From Pseudomonas sp. TMP9 (GTDB taxonomy: Bacteria; Pseudomonadota; Gammaproteobacteria; Pseudomonadales; Pseudomonadaceae): a DNA stretch of 64,000 nucleotides. Positions within the stretch are counted from its first letter, which is position 1. Each line of letters starts with the position of its first letter. Location of the stretch: the NCBI RefSeq assembly GCF_037943105.1, contig NZ_CP149803.1, positions 1-64,000 of the forward strand, read 5' to 3'. The notes under the pieces were generated by a model, which saw only the letters and a list, made by a program, of their open reading frames with translations, was not told the origin of the DNA and searched no databases. Positions 34,543-43,785 of the stretch are shown piece after piece. The position numbers were made by a program, and so were the translations under genes.

Positions 34543-35226
34543 ATGACCGGCGCTCGTACGTATCAAGCGCGTTTGCGTCAGGGGCATTGGTTCAACGCCC
34601 TGCCCGCCGCGTTGCAGGAGGCGTTGCTGGCGGCTGCCCAGATTAAACAATTGAGTGCCGGTCAGGCGCTGTTTCGCCGCGGCGATAAACCCTGCGGCCT
34701 TTATGCCGTGGTCGAAGGTGGCATGCGCATTGGTGCGGTCAATACGGCAGGCAAAGAGGCGCTGCTGACCTTAATCGAGGCGCCCTACTGGTTTGGCGAG
34801 ATTTCCCTGTTCGACGGCCAACCGCGCACCCACGATGCTTTCGCCGACGGTGCCAGTACCCTGCTGCAGGTGCCGCAAGCCGTTCTTTTGGCGCTGCTTG
34901 AGCAACAGCCGCAGTACTGGCGTGATGTCGCCCTATTGATGAGCCACAAACTGCGCCTGGCGTTTATTGCTCTAGAAGAGATGAGCCTGCGCCCCGCTGC
35001 CCCGCGCTTGGCCCGACGCTTGTTGCTGATGGCTGAGAACTACGGCGAAGGCGAACCGCGCCGGGTTATCCACCTGCCCCAAGAGCAGCTAGCGTTGATG
35101 CTGTCGATTTCTCGGCAAACCACCAACCAGATTCTCAAGGATCTGGAGAGCCAAGGTATGCTGCGGCTCAATTACGGCGAGATTGAAATCCTCGATCTGC
35201 AGCGGTTACGTCAGGCCGCGCAATAA
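34543..35226 (+). CDS. Crp/Fnr-family transcriptional regulator
   Basis: The 227-residue protein has an N-terminal cyclic-nucleotide-binding beta-roll (about 20-140, FRRGDKPCGLYAVVEGGMRIG ... GEISLFDGQPRTHDAFA) and a C-terminal Crp-type HTH (LPQEQLALMLSISRQTTNQI). It lacks the N-terminal Cys cluster of FNR/ANR, so it is not an iron-sulfur oxygen sensor. No strong ribosome-binding site precedes the ATG. The target is unknown. Confidence 0.88.
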   Translation: MTGARTYQARLRQGHWFNALPAALQEALLAAAQIKQLSAGQALFRRGDKPCGLYAVVEGGMRIGAVNTAGKEALLTLIEAPYWFGEISLFDGQPRTHDAFADGASTLLQVPQAVLLALLEQQPQYWRDVALLMSHKLRLAFIALEEMSLRPAAPRLARRLLLMAENYGEGEPRRVIHLPQEQLALMLSISRQTTNQILKDLESQGMLRLNYGEIEILDLQRLRQAAQ

Positions 35227-35319
35227 CCTGCACGGCAGCCCTTGCTGAGCCGAGTGAACCACTGGCGCGAAATGCCGCTCTATTAACGACCCGTTTTGCT
35301 ATCCGAGCCCGATACCCTG

Positions 35320-37308
35320 ATGCCCATAGCCGCGACTGTTGGCCATGATGACCTGCCTTTAGTACTGGCCGGCCCACTGCTGCGTCGTCTTGAGCCGCAG
35401 CGGTTGGTGCTCTGGTTGGTCGGCAGCCAGCCGCTGACGCTCAGCCTGCAACTTACCGCACCGGCTAAGTATGAGCTGCAGCCTCAGCGCTACGCGCTAA
35501 CCGATGGCTGCTGCCAAGTGATCCAGGTGGGCGAACAGGCGTTTATTCACCTGATTGAACTGGCGCTGGACACACCGCTGCTCTGTGATGTGCAGATCGA
35601 CTACGACCTGCTGATCGAGCAAACCGATCAAGCGCCTTTGGCGATTGCTGATTGGGCACCGCACTTGCTGTACGAGGGTGCAACGCAGCCTAACTTTGTC
35701 CTGCGCAGCCAGCTTGAGCACATCCTCCACGGCTCCTGTCGTAAGCCGCATCACCCTGCGGCCGACGGTTTGCTGTGCGCGGATCGCTTGCTGGCGGAGT
35801 CACCCAGCGCTGAACAACGTCCCGCGTTGCTCTTGATGAGCGGCGACCAAATTTACGCCGATGACGTCAGCGGGCCGATGTTACGGGCCATTCACCAAGT
35901 GATTGCGCGTCTTGGCTTATTCGGCGAGCACCTCGAAGGGGCAGTGGTCGATGACAGCGAAGCGCTGTATCAGCACCCGGCCAGCTACTACCAACGCGCC
36001 GAGTTACTGCCCGCGACCAACAGTAACGAAACCCTGCGTGAACGCTTTTTCGGCGGGGTGGAAAAGCCGGTGTTCACCACCAGCAGCGCCGACAACCACT
36101 TAGTTACCTGCGCGGAAGTACTGGCCATGTACTTGTTGGTGTGGTCGCCCGTGCTGTGGGCTCAGCTGAACACTGAAATGCCTGAGTTGAGCGCAGAGAA
36201 AGCGGCGCGTTATCAGGCTGAGCGCGAGCATGTCGAGGGTTTTCGCAGTGGCTTGGGCGGGGTGGCTCGCGCCCTCGCCCACCTGCCTACGCTGATGATT
36301 TTTGATGACCACGACATCACCGATGACTGGAACCTTTCCGCCCAGTGGGAGCAAACCGCTTACGGCCATCCGTTTTCAAAACGTATTATCGGCAACGCCT
36401 TGATCGCCTACCTGCTGTGCCAAGGCTGGGGCAACAACCCGCAGGTGTTTACCCAGCCGCTGCAAACGATTCGCGCGATGACCGAAGAGCGCGACGCTAA
36501 AAACCGCATGGACTGTCAGCAACAGAATGCGCTGATCGACGAACTACTGGGCTTTCATCAGTGGCAGTTTGTCTTACCGACCACCCCGGCGTTGGTGGTG
36601 TTGGACACCCGCACTCGGCGCTGGCGCAGTGATCGCAACCCCAAGCGGCCCTCTGGGCTGCTGGATTGGGAGGCGCTCTGCGAATTTCAGCAGGAGTTGC
36701 TTGATCACCCGTCAGCCATCGTTGTGTCCCCCGCGCCGATGTTTGGGGTCAAGCTGATCGAAACCATCCAGAAGATATTCAGTTGGGCCGGCCATCCGCT
36801 GATGGTCGATGCGGAAAACTGGATGGCCCACCGGGGGGCAGCCCAAGTGATGCTGAATATCTTCCGCCATTCACGCACGCCGGGCAGCTACGTGATTCTC
36901 TCTGGCGATGTGCATTATTCCTTTGTTTACCAAGTGCTGATCCGCCAACGTAAGCGCGGCCCGCAGCTCTGGCAAATCACCAGCAGCGGCTTGAAAAACG
37001 AATTTCCACGGCGCTTACTCGACTGGTTTGACCGCCTCAATCGCTGGTTGTATGCGCCCTGGTCGCCGCTTAACTGGCTGACCACTCGGCGGCGTATGCA
37101 AGTTACGCCTCGCATCCCCTCACGCAGCAAAGCCGGCGAACGCCTGTGGAATGGTGCAGGCCTGGGCCAAGTGTTCTTCAACGAACAAGGCCAGCCGAGC
37201 GCGATTTACCAGCTCAATGCCGATGGCTCAGCGCCGGTAGAGTTTGTCTGTGAGCGCGGTGAGGTCGCGGCCACTCAAGCCGCGCTGAGCACGGCAGGAA
37301 AAAGCTAA
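35320..37308 (+). CDS. PhoD-like metallophosphatase
   Basis: The 662-residue protein carries the calcineurin-like/PhoD metal motifs in order: SGDQIYADD, FDDHDITDDWN and SGDVHYSF. PhoD enzymes are phosphodiesterases/alkaline phosphatases and usually are exported, but no signal peptide is visible here, and the protein looks cytoplasmic. No Pho box precedes it, so it may not belong to the Pho regulon. The start is uncertain: a TTG at 35296 in the same frame is also possible, and neither has a good ribosome-binding site. Confidence 0.85.
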   Translation: MPIAATVGHDDLPLVLAGPLLRRLEPQRLVLWLVGSQPLTLSLQLTAPAKYELQPQRYALTDGCCQVIQVGEQAFIHLIELALDTPLLCDVQIDYDLLIEQTDQAPLAIADWAPHLLYEGATQPNFVLRSQLEHILHGSCRKPHHPAADGLLCADRLLAESPSAEQRPALLLMSGDQIYADDVSGPMLRAIHQVIARLGLFGEHLEGAVVDDSEALYQHPASYYQRAELLPATNSNETLRERFFGGVEKPVFTTSSADNHLVTCAEVLAMYLLVWSPVLWAQLNTEMPELSAEKAARYQAEREHVEGFRSGLGGVARALAHLPTLMIFDDHDITDDWNLSAQWEQTAYGHPFSKRIIGNALIAYLLCQGWGNNPQVFTQPLQTIRAMTEERDAKNRMDCQQQNALIDELLGFHQWQFVLPTTPALVVLDTRTRRWRSDRNPKRPSGLLDWEALCEFQQELLDHPSAIVVSPAPMFGVKLIETIQKIFSWAGHPLMVDAENWMAHRGAAQVMLNIFRHSRTPGSYVILSGDVHYSFVYQVLIRQRKRGPQLWQITSSGLKNEFPRRLLDWFDRLNRWLYAPWSPLNWLTTRRRMQVTPRIPSRSKAGERLWNGAGLGQVFFNEQGQPSAIYQLNADGSAPVEFVCERGEVAATQAALSTAGKS

Positions 37309-37337
37309 ACCTTCGCGGTCTTTTGGGTGCGCATGAC

Positions 37338-38651
37338 CTAGCGCAGTTTTTCCAGCATCTGGTAGTACCACATGCCGGCGGCCAGCATCGGGTTACCGAA
37401 CACATCACCGAGCGGCACTTTGATGTGCTTGCAGGCGGCGAAGGTGTCGTAGTGGCCCATGGTGCCGGTCAGCGCGTTAGCCATGATCTCGCCCATGATA
37501 TGGGTGGTGGCGATGCCGTGGCCGGAGTAGCCCTGGCAGTACCAGACGTTGTCCGAGAGCTTGCCCAGCTGTGGGATGCGGTTCATCACGATGCCCATGG
37601 CGCAGCTCCACTGGAAGTCGATAGCGACGCCCTTGAGCTGTGGGAAGGTCTGTTCGATGCCCGGGCGCAGTTCAGCGGCAATGTCGCGTGAGTCGCGGCC
37701 GGAGTAGTTGCAGCCGCCGCCGAACAACAGGCGTTTGTCGGCAGTCAGGCGGTAATAATCGAGGACGAAACGGCAGTCATAGACGGCTAAGTCGTGCGGG
37801 TTGATCTGGTCTGCTAATTCGCCGAGTGGCGCGGTGGTAACAATACCGCCCATGGCGGGGAAGATCAGGCCTTTGAGCTTTTTTGGCTCCAGCTTGTGGT
37901 ACACATCACCGGCCAACAGCACCTGTTTGGCATTGATTCGGCCTTGGGCGGTGACCACTGCAGGCTTAGCGCCGTGAACGATTTCCAGCACCTCAGAATG
38001 TTCGAAGATTAGCGCGCCGAGGCTGGCTGCGGCGCGGGCTTCGCCGATGCACAAGTTCAGCGGGTGCAGGTGCATGTTGCGGGTGTTCTTCAGCGCGCCG
38101 TTATACAGGTCGCTGGCCAGGTGGCTGCGCACACCGTCGCGGTCGAGTAGGGTGACATCATCGGCCATGCCCCGACGCACTGCTTCGGCATAAGAGGCTT
38201 CCAGTTCCTGCATGTGCACGGGCTTCATCGCCGCATGCAGGTGGCCGTGCTTGAGGTCGCAGTTGATCCCGTACTTTTCCACGCGGTTCTTGATGATGTC
38301 GTGGCCGCGCCAGCGCAGGTGCCAGATAAAGTCTTCGACCTCCTCGCCCAAGGTGTTGCGCATCTGCTTGGTCATGGCCGCATCGCCGGACAGGCTACCG
38401 GTGACCTGGCCGCCGTTGCGCCCGGTGGCGCCCCAGCCAATCTTGTTGGACTCGACAATGGCGACTTTTAGGCCGCGTTCGGCCAATTCAACGGCAGACG
38501 CTACGCCGGTAAAACCGCCACCGATAATCACCACATCGACACTGACTTCGCCTTGCAAGGTCGGGTAGTCGGTTTCCTCATTGAGGGTGGCGCTGTAGTA
38601 GGACGGGCAACGCTCAGCGGCGGGCGTTATGGGTTTGATCGCGGCATTCAT
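37338..38651 (-). CDS. FAD-dependent oxidoreductase (DAO family, gamma-glutamylputrescine oxidase-like)
   Basis: The 437-residue protein has the FAD dinucleotide-binding motif VVIIGGGFTGVASAVELAER near residue 40, a second FAD segment NKIGWGATGRNGGQVTGS and the C-terminal GYSGHGIATTHIMGE, all typical of the DAO family. PuuB/OrdL enzymes of this type oxidise gamma-glutamylputrescine or related amines. No polyamine genes adjoin it, so the substrate is open. It converges with the PhoD-like gene 29 bases away. Confidence 0.85.
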   Translation of the reverse strand: MNAAIKPITPAAERCPSYYSATLNEETDYPTLQGEVSVDVVIIGGGFTGVASAVELAERGLKVAIVESNKIGWGATGRNGGQVTGSLSGDAAMTKQMRNTLGEEVEDFIWHLRWRGHDIIKNRVEKYGINCDLKHGHLHAAMKPVHMQELEASYAEAVRRGMADDVTLLDRDGVRSHLASDLYNGALKNTRNMHLHPLNLCIGEARAAASLGALIFEHSEVLEIVHGAKPAVVTAQGRINAKQVLLAGDVYHKLEPKKLKGLIFPAMGGIVTTAPLGELADQINPHDLAVYDCRFVLDYYRLTADKRLLFGGGCNYSGRDSRDIAAELRPGIEQTFPQLKGVAIDFQWSCAMGIVMNRIPQLGKLSDNVWYCQGYSGHGIATTHIMGEIMANALTGTMGHYDTFAACKHIKVPLGDVFGNPMLAAGMWYYQMLEKLR

Positions 38652-39091
38652 AAGCAGCTTCCTGGGTACGACGAGCGGGTGCTTGAGCGAATAAGCTCAG
38701 CGTCGGCAGCCAGTGATACTGGCTGCGAGGCAATCAGAGGGTTGCACAGATGCTGTCCGGCGGGCGTGCATGCCGGCAATGCCAGAGCGCCCAGAAGGCC
38801 AGGGTTTTCGGCAGCGTGGCGTTGCGCTGCTCAGCGGCGTGCTGGCAGCGTTCTGGCAGCAGCGCGCTGCACATGGGCCTAGAAAAAAGCGGTATAGAGA
38901 AAGGCATACCAGCAGGGTCACACAGGCCAAAGGATGGGTTAAATCTTATTTTTCACATGCTTGCTTGCTGTATGGCTAAACATTAACCAAGGCTGTTTGG
39001 CGGGTGTGGGGCGCTGCGAAGATGAGCCAGCAACGTTTACCGAACCCGCGCGGGTTCGGTAACAGCGCTTGCAGCGTGAACGCGCTAGCGC
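38652..39091. other. Gene-free region between oxidoreductase and mutarotase
   Basis: This is a 440-base gap between two leftward genes. It holds the oxidoreductase promoter region, a nine-base-arm hairpin gcagccagt/actggctgc (38707-38727), an AT-rich stretch at 38930-38990 that could contain a promoter, and the 26-base palindrome at 39037-39062. I see no convincing coding frame. Confidence 0.5.
39037..39062. repeat. Perfect 26-base palindrome downstream of the mutarotase
   Basis: All 13 base pairs match from ttaccgaacccgc outward, with no loop. It lies 29 bases past the mutarotase stop. With no T-run it is a weak terminator candidate; it could also be a binding site for a dimeric protein. 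Confidence 0.7.
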
Positions 39092-40003
39092 TTATGCGCT
39101 GAGCGGCTCAGCCCACAGGCTCACGCTCAGCTGATGTTGTTCACCCGCCGCCAGCACGCGGATGTCGTCCATTACGTTGGCGTGTTCGATACACAGCATG
39201 CCCTGCCAGGCGTCAGCGGCGAATTGCGAAAGGCGTTGGGCTTTGTCGATCCAGGGGTTCCACAGTACGGCTGATTGTGAGCCGCTGCTGTGCAGGTGAA
39301 TGCGTCGCTGCCACGTGCGGTCGAGGATGCTCAGTTCGGTAGGCGTGTCGAGGTAGATGCGGTCGGTTTCGCCATTGAATCGCAGCACACCCGCCTGTTC
39401 GCGAGTTTGCCAGTCGTCCAAGGTCTCGATGTAGCGGCAGCCGTGCAGGCCTTCAACTGCAACGTTGCGAATATCGCTTACAGCAAAATAACTGTGCAGC
39501 GCCTGACTGATCGCCAGTGGTGTTTCGCTTAGGTTATGGCCAGTGAGTGCGATGTGCATGCGGCCATCTAGCCGGATGCGCAGGCGCAATTCGGCGGCAT
39601 GCGGCCAGTCAGCCAGTGGTTGGGTGACGCTGCTATAAGCGAACTCAAGGTCTACGCCGTCATCGCCGCTATCAATGCCCAGTAATTGCCAGTCGATGTG
39701 GCGCACCAGGCCGTGGGCGGGCGCGGTGTCGGGTTGCTGGTGCATGGCTTGCACAGCCTGTGGGTTGCGTTGCAGGTTGCCGAACCACGGCCAGCACACC
39801 GGCACGCCGCCGCGCACGCCCTGGCCACGCCGATAGGCGGCTTGCTCGCTGAGCCAGATCAAAGGAGGCTGACCATCCTCCTGATAGCTGAGAATCTGTG
39901 CACCTTGCTGGCTGATCAGTAACTCGCTGGCGCCATAACGCACGCGCCAGCAGGTCAGTTCACCGCGCTCAAGGCGTTCAACATGGGACTTGGCCATTGG
40001 CAT
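39092..40003 (-). CDS. D-hexose-6-phosphate mutarotase (YeaD-like)
   Basis: YeaD-type proteins interconvert alpha and beta anomers of glucose-6-phosphate and belong to the aldose-1-epimerase fold. The 303-residue protein carries GGVPVCWPWFGNL, the HSYFAVSDI segment and a C-terminal WNPWIDKAQRLSQFA, which are family hallmarks including the catalytic His and Asp. It stands alone, preceded on this strand by the terminator of the TRAP permeases. Confidence 0.9.
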   Translation of the reverse strand: MPMAKSHVERLERGELTCWRVRYGASELLISQQGAQILSYQEDGQPPLIWLSEQAAYRRGQGVRGGVPVCWPWFGNLQRNPQAVQAMHQQPDTAPAHGLVRHIDWQLLGIDSGDDGVDLEFAYSSVTQPLADWPHAAELRLRIRLDGRMHIALTGHNLSETPLAISQALHSYFAVSDIRNVAVEGLHGCRYIETLDDWQTREQAGVLRFNGETDRIYLDTPTELSILDRTWQRRIHLHSSGSQSAVLWNPWIDKAQRLSQFAADAWQGMLCIEHANVMDDIRVLAAGEQHQLSVSLWAEPLSA

Positions 40004-40054
40004 GTTTACCTTGGATTTAAACCACTATTGGAGCGCAACGGGCCGCTATAAAGC

Positions 40055-40077
40055 AAAACGCCCGTCAGTGACGGGCG
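40055..40077 (-). terminator. Intrinsic terminator of the TRAP permease genes
   Basis: On the minus strand the stem cgcccgt/acgggcg with a five-base loop is followed by UUUU (complement of 40055-40058). It lies 22 bases after the dctM stop. Confidence 0.85.
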
Positions 40078-40098
40078 CTCTGTGCATGAGGCAAGGGC

Positions 40099-41475
40099 TT
40101 ACTTACCGTAAACCTGTTCCGGTAGCCACGTGATCAGTGCCGGGTACTGGTAGGCAATCACCAGCAGCACGATCTGAATCAGGATAAACGGCAGTACACC
40201 CTTGTAGATGGTGCTGGTGGGCACCGACGCCGGGGTAACGCCGCGCAGGTAGAACAGCGCGAAGCCGAATGGCGGGGTGAGGAAAGAGGTTTGCAGGTTC
40301 AGCGCGATCATCACCCCCAGCCACACCGGATCCATGCCCATGGCCAGCAATACCGGGCCGACAATCGGCACCACCACGAAGGTGATCTCAATAAAGTCGA
40401 GGATAAAACCGAGCAGGAAGATCACCACCATCACCAGGAAGAAGGCGCCGAGCACGCCGCCGGGTAATTGGGCGAACACATCCTCGATCATCGCCTCGCC
40501 GCCGAAGCCGCGGAACACCAGCGAGAACAGCGACGCGCCAATCAGGATCATAAAAACCATGGCGCTGATTTCAGTGGTGCCGGAGGCCACTTGGCGCAGT
40601 TGGCTGAAATTCAGCTGGCCCTTGTAGAAGGCCAGCAGCATCGCGCCGAGCGCGCCGAGCGCCGCAGCTTCGGTGGGTGTGGCATAGCCGGCGAGGATCG
40701 AGCCCAGCACTGCGCCGATCAACAGCAACGGTGGCACCAGCGCATTGATCAGCTTGCCCCACTCAATCGGTCCGAGCTCCTCTTGCGGTAACGCGGGCAA
40801 CTTCTTTGGCTGGAAGATCGCCACGCCAATGATGTAGAGGATATACAGGCCCACCAGTAGTAAACCGGGGATCAATGCGCCAACAAACAGGTCACCCACC
40901 GAAACGGTTTTCGGCGAGAAGATGCCCATTTTCAATTGCGCTTGGGAGTAGGCGCTGGACATCACATCGCCCAGCAGTACCAGCACGATAGACGGCGGAA
41001 TGATCTGTCCCAAGGTGCCGGTGGCGGCCAGAGTACCGGTAGCAATTGCCGGGTCATAACCGCGGCGAAGCATGGTGGGCAGCGCCAGCAGGCCCATGGT
41101 CACCACCGTGGCACCCACAATACCGGTGCTGGCGGCGAGGAGCGCACCGACCACGCAGACCGAAATGGCCAAACCGCCGCGCAAGGTGCCGAACAGGCGG
41201 GACATGGACTCCAGCAGGTCCTCGGCGACCCTGGACTTCTCCAGCATGACCCCCATAAACACGAACAGCGGGACCGCCAGCATGGTCTGGTTGTTCATGA
41301 TGCCGAACAGGCGATTAGGCAGGGCGCTCAGGTAGCCGCCGTCGAAGGTGCCGGTGAGGATGCCAATACCGGCAAACAGCAGCGACACACCGCCCAACGT
41401 GAAGGCCACTGGGTAACCGGCCATCAGGGCCGTGCAGATGCTGATAAACAGCAGAATTGCCATCAACTCAGCCAT
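40099..41475 (-). CDS. TRAP transporter large permease (DctM family)
   Basis: This is the main sodium-coupled membrane subunit of a TRAP transporter. The 458-residue protein has about 12 hydrophobic segments and the DctM features GTLGQIIPPSIVLVLLGDVM and FLTPPFGFALFYLRGV. It overlaps the small permease gene by eight bases. The matching binding protein is divergent at 42209. The family (TakP-type binding protein) suggests 2-oxo acids or related carboxylates, but the substrate is not proven. Confidence 0.92.
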   Translation of the reverse strand: MAELMAILLFISICTALMAGYPVAFTLGGVSLLFAGIGILTGTFDGGYLSALPNRLFGIMNNQTMLAVPLFVFMGVMLEKSRVAEDLLESMSRLFGTLRGGLAISVCVVGALLAASTGIVGATVVTMGLLALPTMLRRGYDPAIATGTLAATGTLGQIIPPSIVLVLLGDVMSSAYSQAQLKMGIFSPKTVSVGDLFVGALIPGLLLVGLYILYIIGVAIFQPKKLPALPQEELGPIEWGKLINALVPPLLLIGAVLGSILAGYATPTEAAALGALGAMLLAFYKGQLNFSQLRQVASGTTEISAMVFMILIGASLFSLVFRGFGGEAMIEDVFAQLPGGVLGAFFLVMVVIFLLGFILDFIEITFVVVPIVGPVLLAMGMDPVWLGVMIALNLQTSFLTPPFGFALFYLRGVTPASVPTSTIYKGVLPFILIQIVLLVIAYQYPALITWLPEQVYGK

Positions 41476-42016
41476 GGGTCACCTCCACGGCTGGCAGACG
41501 ACCGCTGAGGATGTTGGCGAATTTGATCAAGTCGGCGATGCCTTGTAAGACCAAGCTAAAGACCAGCACTAAGATGATGCTTTTCTGCAGGTAAACAAAT
41601 TTAAGCCCGCCCGATTCGCTAGAGCCTTCCAAGGTTGCCCACGCGTTACCGACGTAATCCCAACTGGCCCAGCCGAGAAACAGACACACCGGCAGCAGGA
41701 AAAACACAGTGCCGAGGCTGTCGACTAGGGCTTTACGCCGGGGACTGAATGTCTGGTAAAAAATATCAACACGCACATGCCCGTTGCGTTGCAACACCCA
41801 GGCGGCAGCGCCCATAAAGACCAGCGCGTGAGCGTAGAGCACGGCTTCTTGCAGGGCCGTTGCGCCGATGCCGAAACCGTAACGCAGGACCACCACAATG
41901 GCGGTGCCAAGCACCAGAAATAGGGTTAGCCAGGCGCAGGTTTTACCTAAGTAGGTATTGAATGAGTTGATGCGTTGAGCGAGGCCGAGTAGCAGAGGCG
42001 GTTTGTCGGACATCAT
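41468..42016 (-). CDS. TRAP transporter small permease (DctQ family)
   Basis: The 182-residue protein has four membrane helices, the DctQ layout. It contains RNGHVRVDIFYQTFSPRRKA, the usual loop of the family. The stop overlaps the start of dctM by eight bases. Two adjacent ATG codons at 42016 and 42013 are possible starts. Confidence 0.9.
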   Translation of the reverse strand: MMSDKPPLLLGLAQRINSFNTYLGKTCAWLTLFLVLGTAIVVVLRYGFGIGATALQEAVLYAHALVFMGAAAWVLQRNGHVRVDIFYQTFSPRRKALVDSLGTVFFLLPVCLFLGWASWDYVGNAWATLEGSSESGGLKFVYLQKSIILVLVFSLVLQGIADLIKFANILSGRLPAVEVTHG

Positions 42017-42079
42017 AAGTCCTTATCGTTATAGGCTTTGTAGGCAGAGGGAACGACGATTCTAGGCAGGCCTGAGCGA

Positions 42080-42099
42080 TTGCAGCAATGGCACTGCAA
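42080..42099. promoter_or_regulatory. Possible operator in the divergent TRAP promoter region
   Basis: ttgcag (42080-42085) and ctgcaa (42094-42099) are symmetric 6-base arms with an eight-base gap. It lies between the divergent dctQ and dctP genes, where a shared regulator would bind. The assignment is tentative. Confidence 0.35.
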
Positions 42100-42208
42100 C
42101 TTTAGTCGTATCCGCTAGGCTTGAGAGCCACTTGCCCCTATGTTACTCAAGCACGGTCGACCCGCAGTGATCCTGTGGTCAGGCCCATACAACAATAAGG
42201 AGCTTTGC

Positions 42209-43309
42209 ATGAAACGTCGTCAAATTCTCGCAGCCGCAGGTGTAGGCCTTGCAGCCACGGCTTTAGCCGGTTGCAAGCAAGAAGCCGCCCCTGCTGGTCA
42301 GCCCCAAGAGGGCGCAAGCAGCCAAACCTTTAACTGGAAAATGGTCACCTCTTGGCCAAAGAACTTCCCCGGCGTCGGTGTCGGTGCCGAGCGTTTCGCC
42401 ACGCTGGTCAATGAAATGAGCAATGGCCGCTTGAAGGTCAAAGTGTATGCCGCCGGTGAGCTGGTGCCAGCGCTGGAAGTGTTCGATGCCGTAAGCCGTG
42501 GCACTGCGGAAATGGGCCATGGTGCGCCCTACTACTGGAAGGGCAAAGTGCCGGCGGCACAGTTCTTCTGCGCCCTACCGTTTGGCCCTAACGCTCAGGA
42601 AATGAACGCCTGGTTGCACAAGGGTGGTGGCATGGAATTGTGGGAAGAAACCTACAAGCCCTTCGGTGTCCTGCCAATGGCGTGTGGCGCAACGGGCGTG
42701 CAGACCGCCGGTTGGTTCAACAAAGAAATCAACAGCGTTGATGACTTTAATGGCCTGAAGATGCGCACTCCAGGCCTGGGCGGTGAAGTGCTGACCAAGA
42801 TGGGCGGCACGGTGGTGAACATGCCAGCGGGTGAAATCTTCACCGCGCTGCAAACCGGTGCCATCGACGCCACCGAGTGGATCGGTCCTTATAACGACCA
42901 AGCGCTGGGCCTGCACAAAGCCGCCAAGTACTACTACACCCCGGGCTGGCAAGAGCCGAATGTGACCTTCGAACTGGACGTCAATATCAAGGCCTGGGAA
43001 ACCCTGCCAGCGGACCTGCAAGCCATCGTCCGCGCCGCCGCGCGGGATGTGAACGGCGACATGCTCGACGACTACAATGCGCGCAATATGGAGGCCATGG
43101 AGCAGCTTAAGGGCGAGGGCGTGGAAGTGCGCCGTCTGCCGGATGAGGTGCTCGCTAAGCTCAAGACGGTTGCGGCCGAAGTGGTTGACGCCAGCGCGGC
43201 GGCTGATCCGGTGGCGAGCAAGGTCTGGGCGCAGCAGAAGGCTTACCTGCAGCGCCTGTATGACTATGCCGAGATGAATGAGAAGGATATTTACAACATC
43301 CGCGGCTGA
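42209..43309 (+). CDS. TRAP transporter substrate-binding protein (TakP/DctP family)
   Basis: The 366-residue periplasmic binding protein is related to TakP, which binds 2-oxo acids. Its N-terminus MKRRQILAAAGVGLAATALA combines a twin-arginine-like motif with a lipobox ending LAGC, so it may be a Tat-exported lipoprotein. The mature part has NWKMVTSWPKNFPGVGVGAE, MGHGAPYYW and the substrate loop GAIDATEWIGPYND. I chose the ATG at 42209 (AAGGAG six bases upstream). It is transcribed away from its permease genes. Confidence 0.92.
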   Translation: MKRRQILAAAGVGLAATALAGCKQEAAPAGQPQEGASSQTFNWKMVTSWPKNFPGVGVGAERFATLVNEMSNGRLKVKVYAAGELVPALEVFDAVSRGTAEMGHGAPYYWKGKVPAAQFFCALPFGPNAQEMNAWLHKGGGMELWEETYKPFGVLPMACGATGVQTAGWFNKEINSVDDFNGLKMRTPGLGGEVLTKMGGTVVNMPAGEIFTALQTGAIDATEWIGPYNDQALGLHKAAKYYYTPGWQEPNVTFELDVNIKAWETLPADLQAIVRAAARDVNGDMLDDYNARNMEAMEQLKGEGVEVRRLPDEVLAKLKTVAAEVVDASAAADPVASKVWAQQKAYLQRLYDYAEMNEKDIYNIRG

Positions 43310-43337
43310 TCACCGTAACGCAGGCATCACACACAGC

Positions 43338-43366
43338 AAAACGCCGGCGCTTGAGCCGGCGTTTTT
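43338..43366. terminator. Bidirectional intrinsic terminator between dctP and the thioesterase gene
   Basis: The 11-base stem aaaacgccggc/gccggcgtttt with a six-base loop has a T-run on one side and an A-run on the other, so it can serve both converging genes. Confidence 0.92.
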
Positions 43367-43383
43367 ATTTGGCTGAGTGACGG

Positions 43384-43785
43384 TTAACGACGCGCGGGCA
43401 CTGATCGGGTGCGGCCGCTGCCGTCGATGGCGACAAATACAAAGACCGCTTCAGTGACCTTGCGCCATTCGCTGGACAGAGGATCGTCGCTCCATACCTC
43501 CACCAGCATCTTGATCGAGCTGCGCCCCACTTCTACCGTTTGCGTATAGAAAGACAGTTGCGCACCTACGGCCACAGGCACCAGAAAGGCCATGCGATCA
43601 ATGGCCACGGTGGCCACACGGCCGCCCGCCACTTTGCTGGCCATGGCAGTGCCGGCTAAGTCCATTTGTGAAACCAGCCAGCCGCCGAAAATGTCACCAA
43701 AACCATTGGTTTCGCGTGGCAGTGCGGTGATTTGCAAAGCCAGATCGCCTTGCGGGATGGGGTCTTCCTGTTCGAAATCGTGCAT
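43384..43785 (-). CDS. Acyl-CoA thioesterase (YciA family)
   Basis: YciA-type hotdog-fold enzymes hydrolyse acyl-CoA. The 133-residue protein has the active-site segment NGFGDIFGGWLVSQMD with the catalytic Asp, and the RVATVAIDRMAFLVPV strand. It stands alone in the leftward direction, with its own promoter in the 300-base gap to pstS. Confidence 0.9.
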   Translation of the reverse strand: MHDFEQEDPIPQGDLALQITALPRETNGFGDIFGGWLVSQMDLAGTAMASKVAGGRVATVAIDRMAFLVPVAVGAQLSFYTQTVEVGRSSIKMLVEVWSDDPLSSEWRKVTEAVFVFVAIDGSGRTRSVPARR

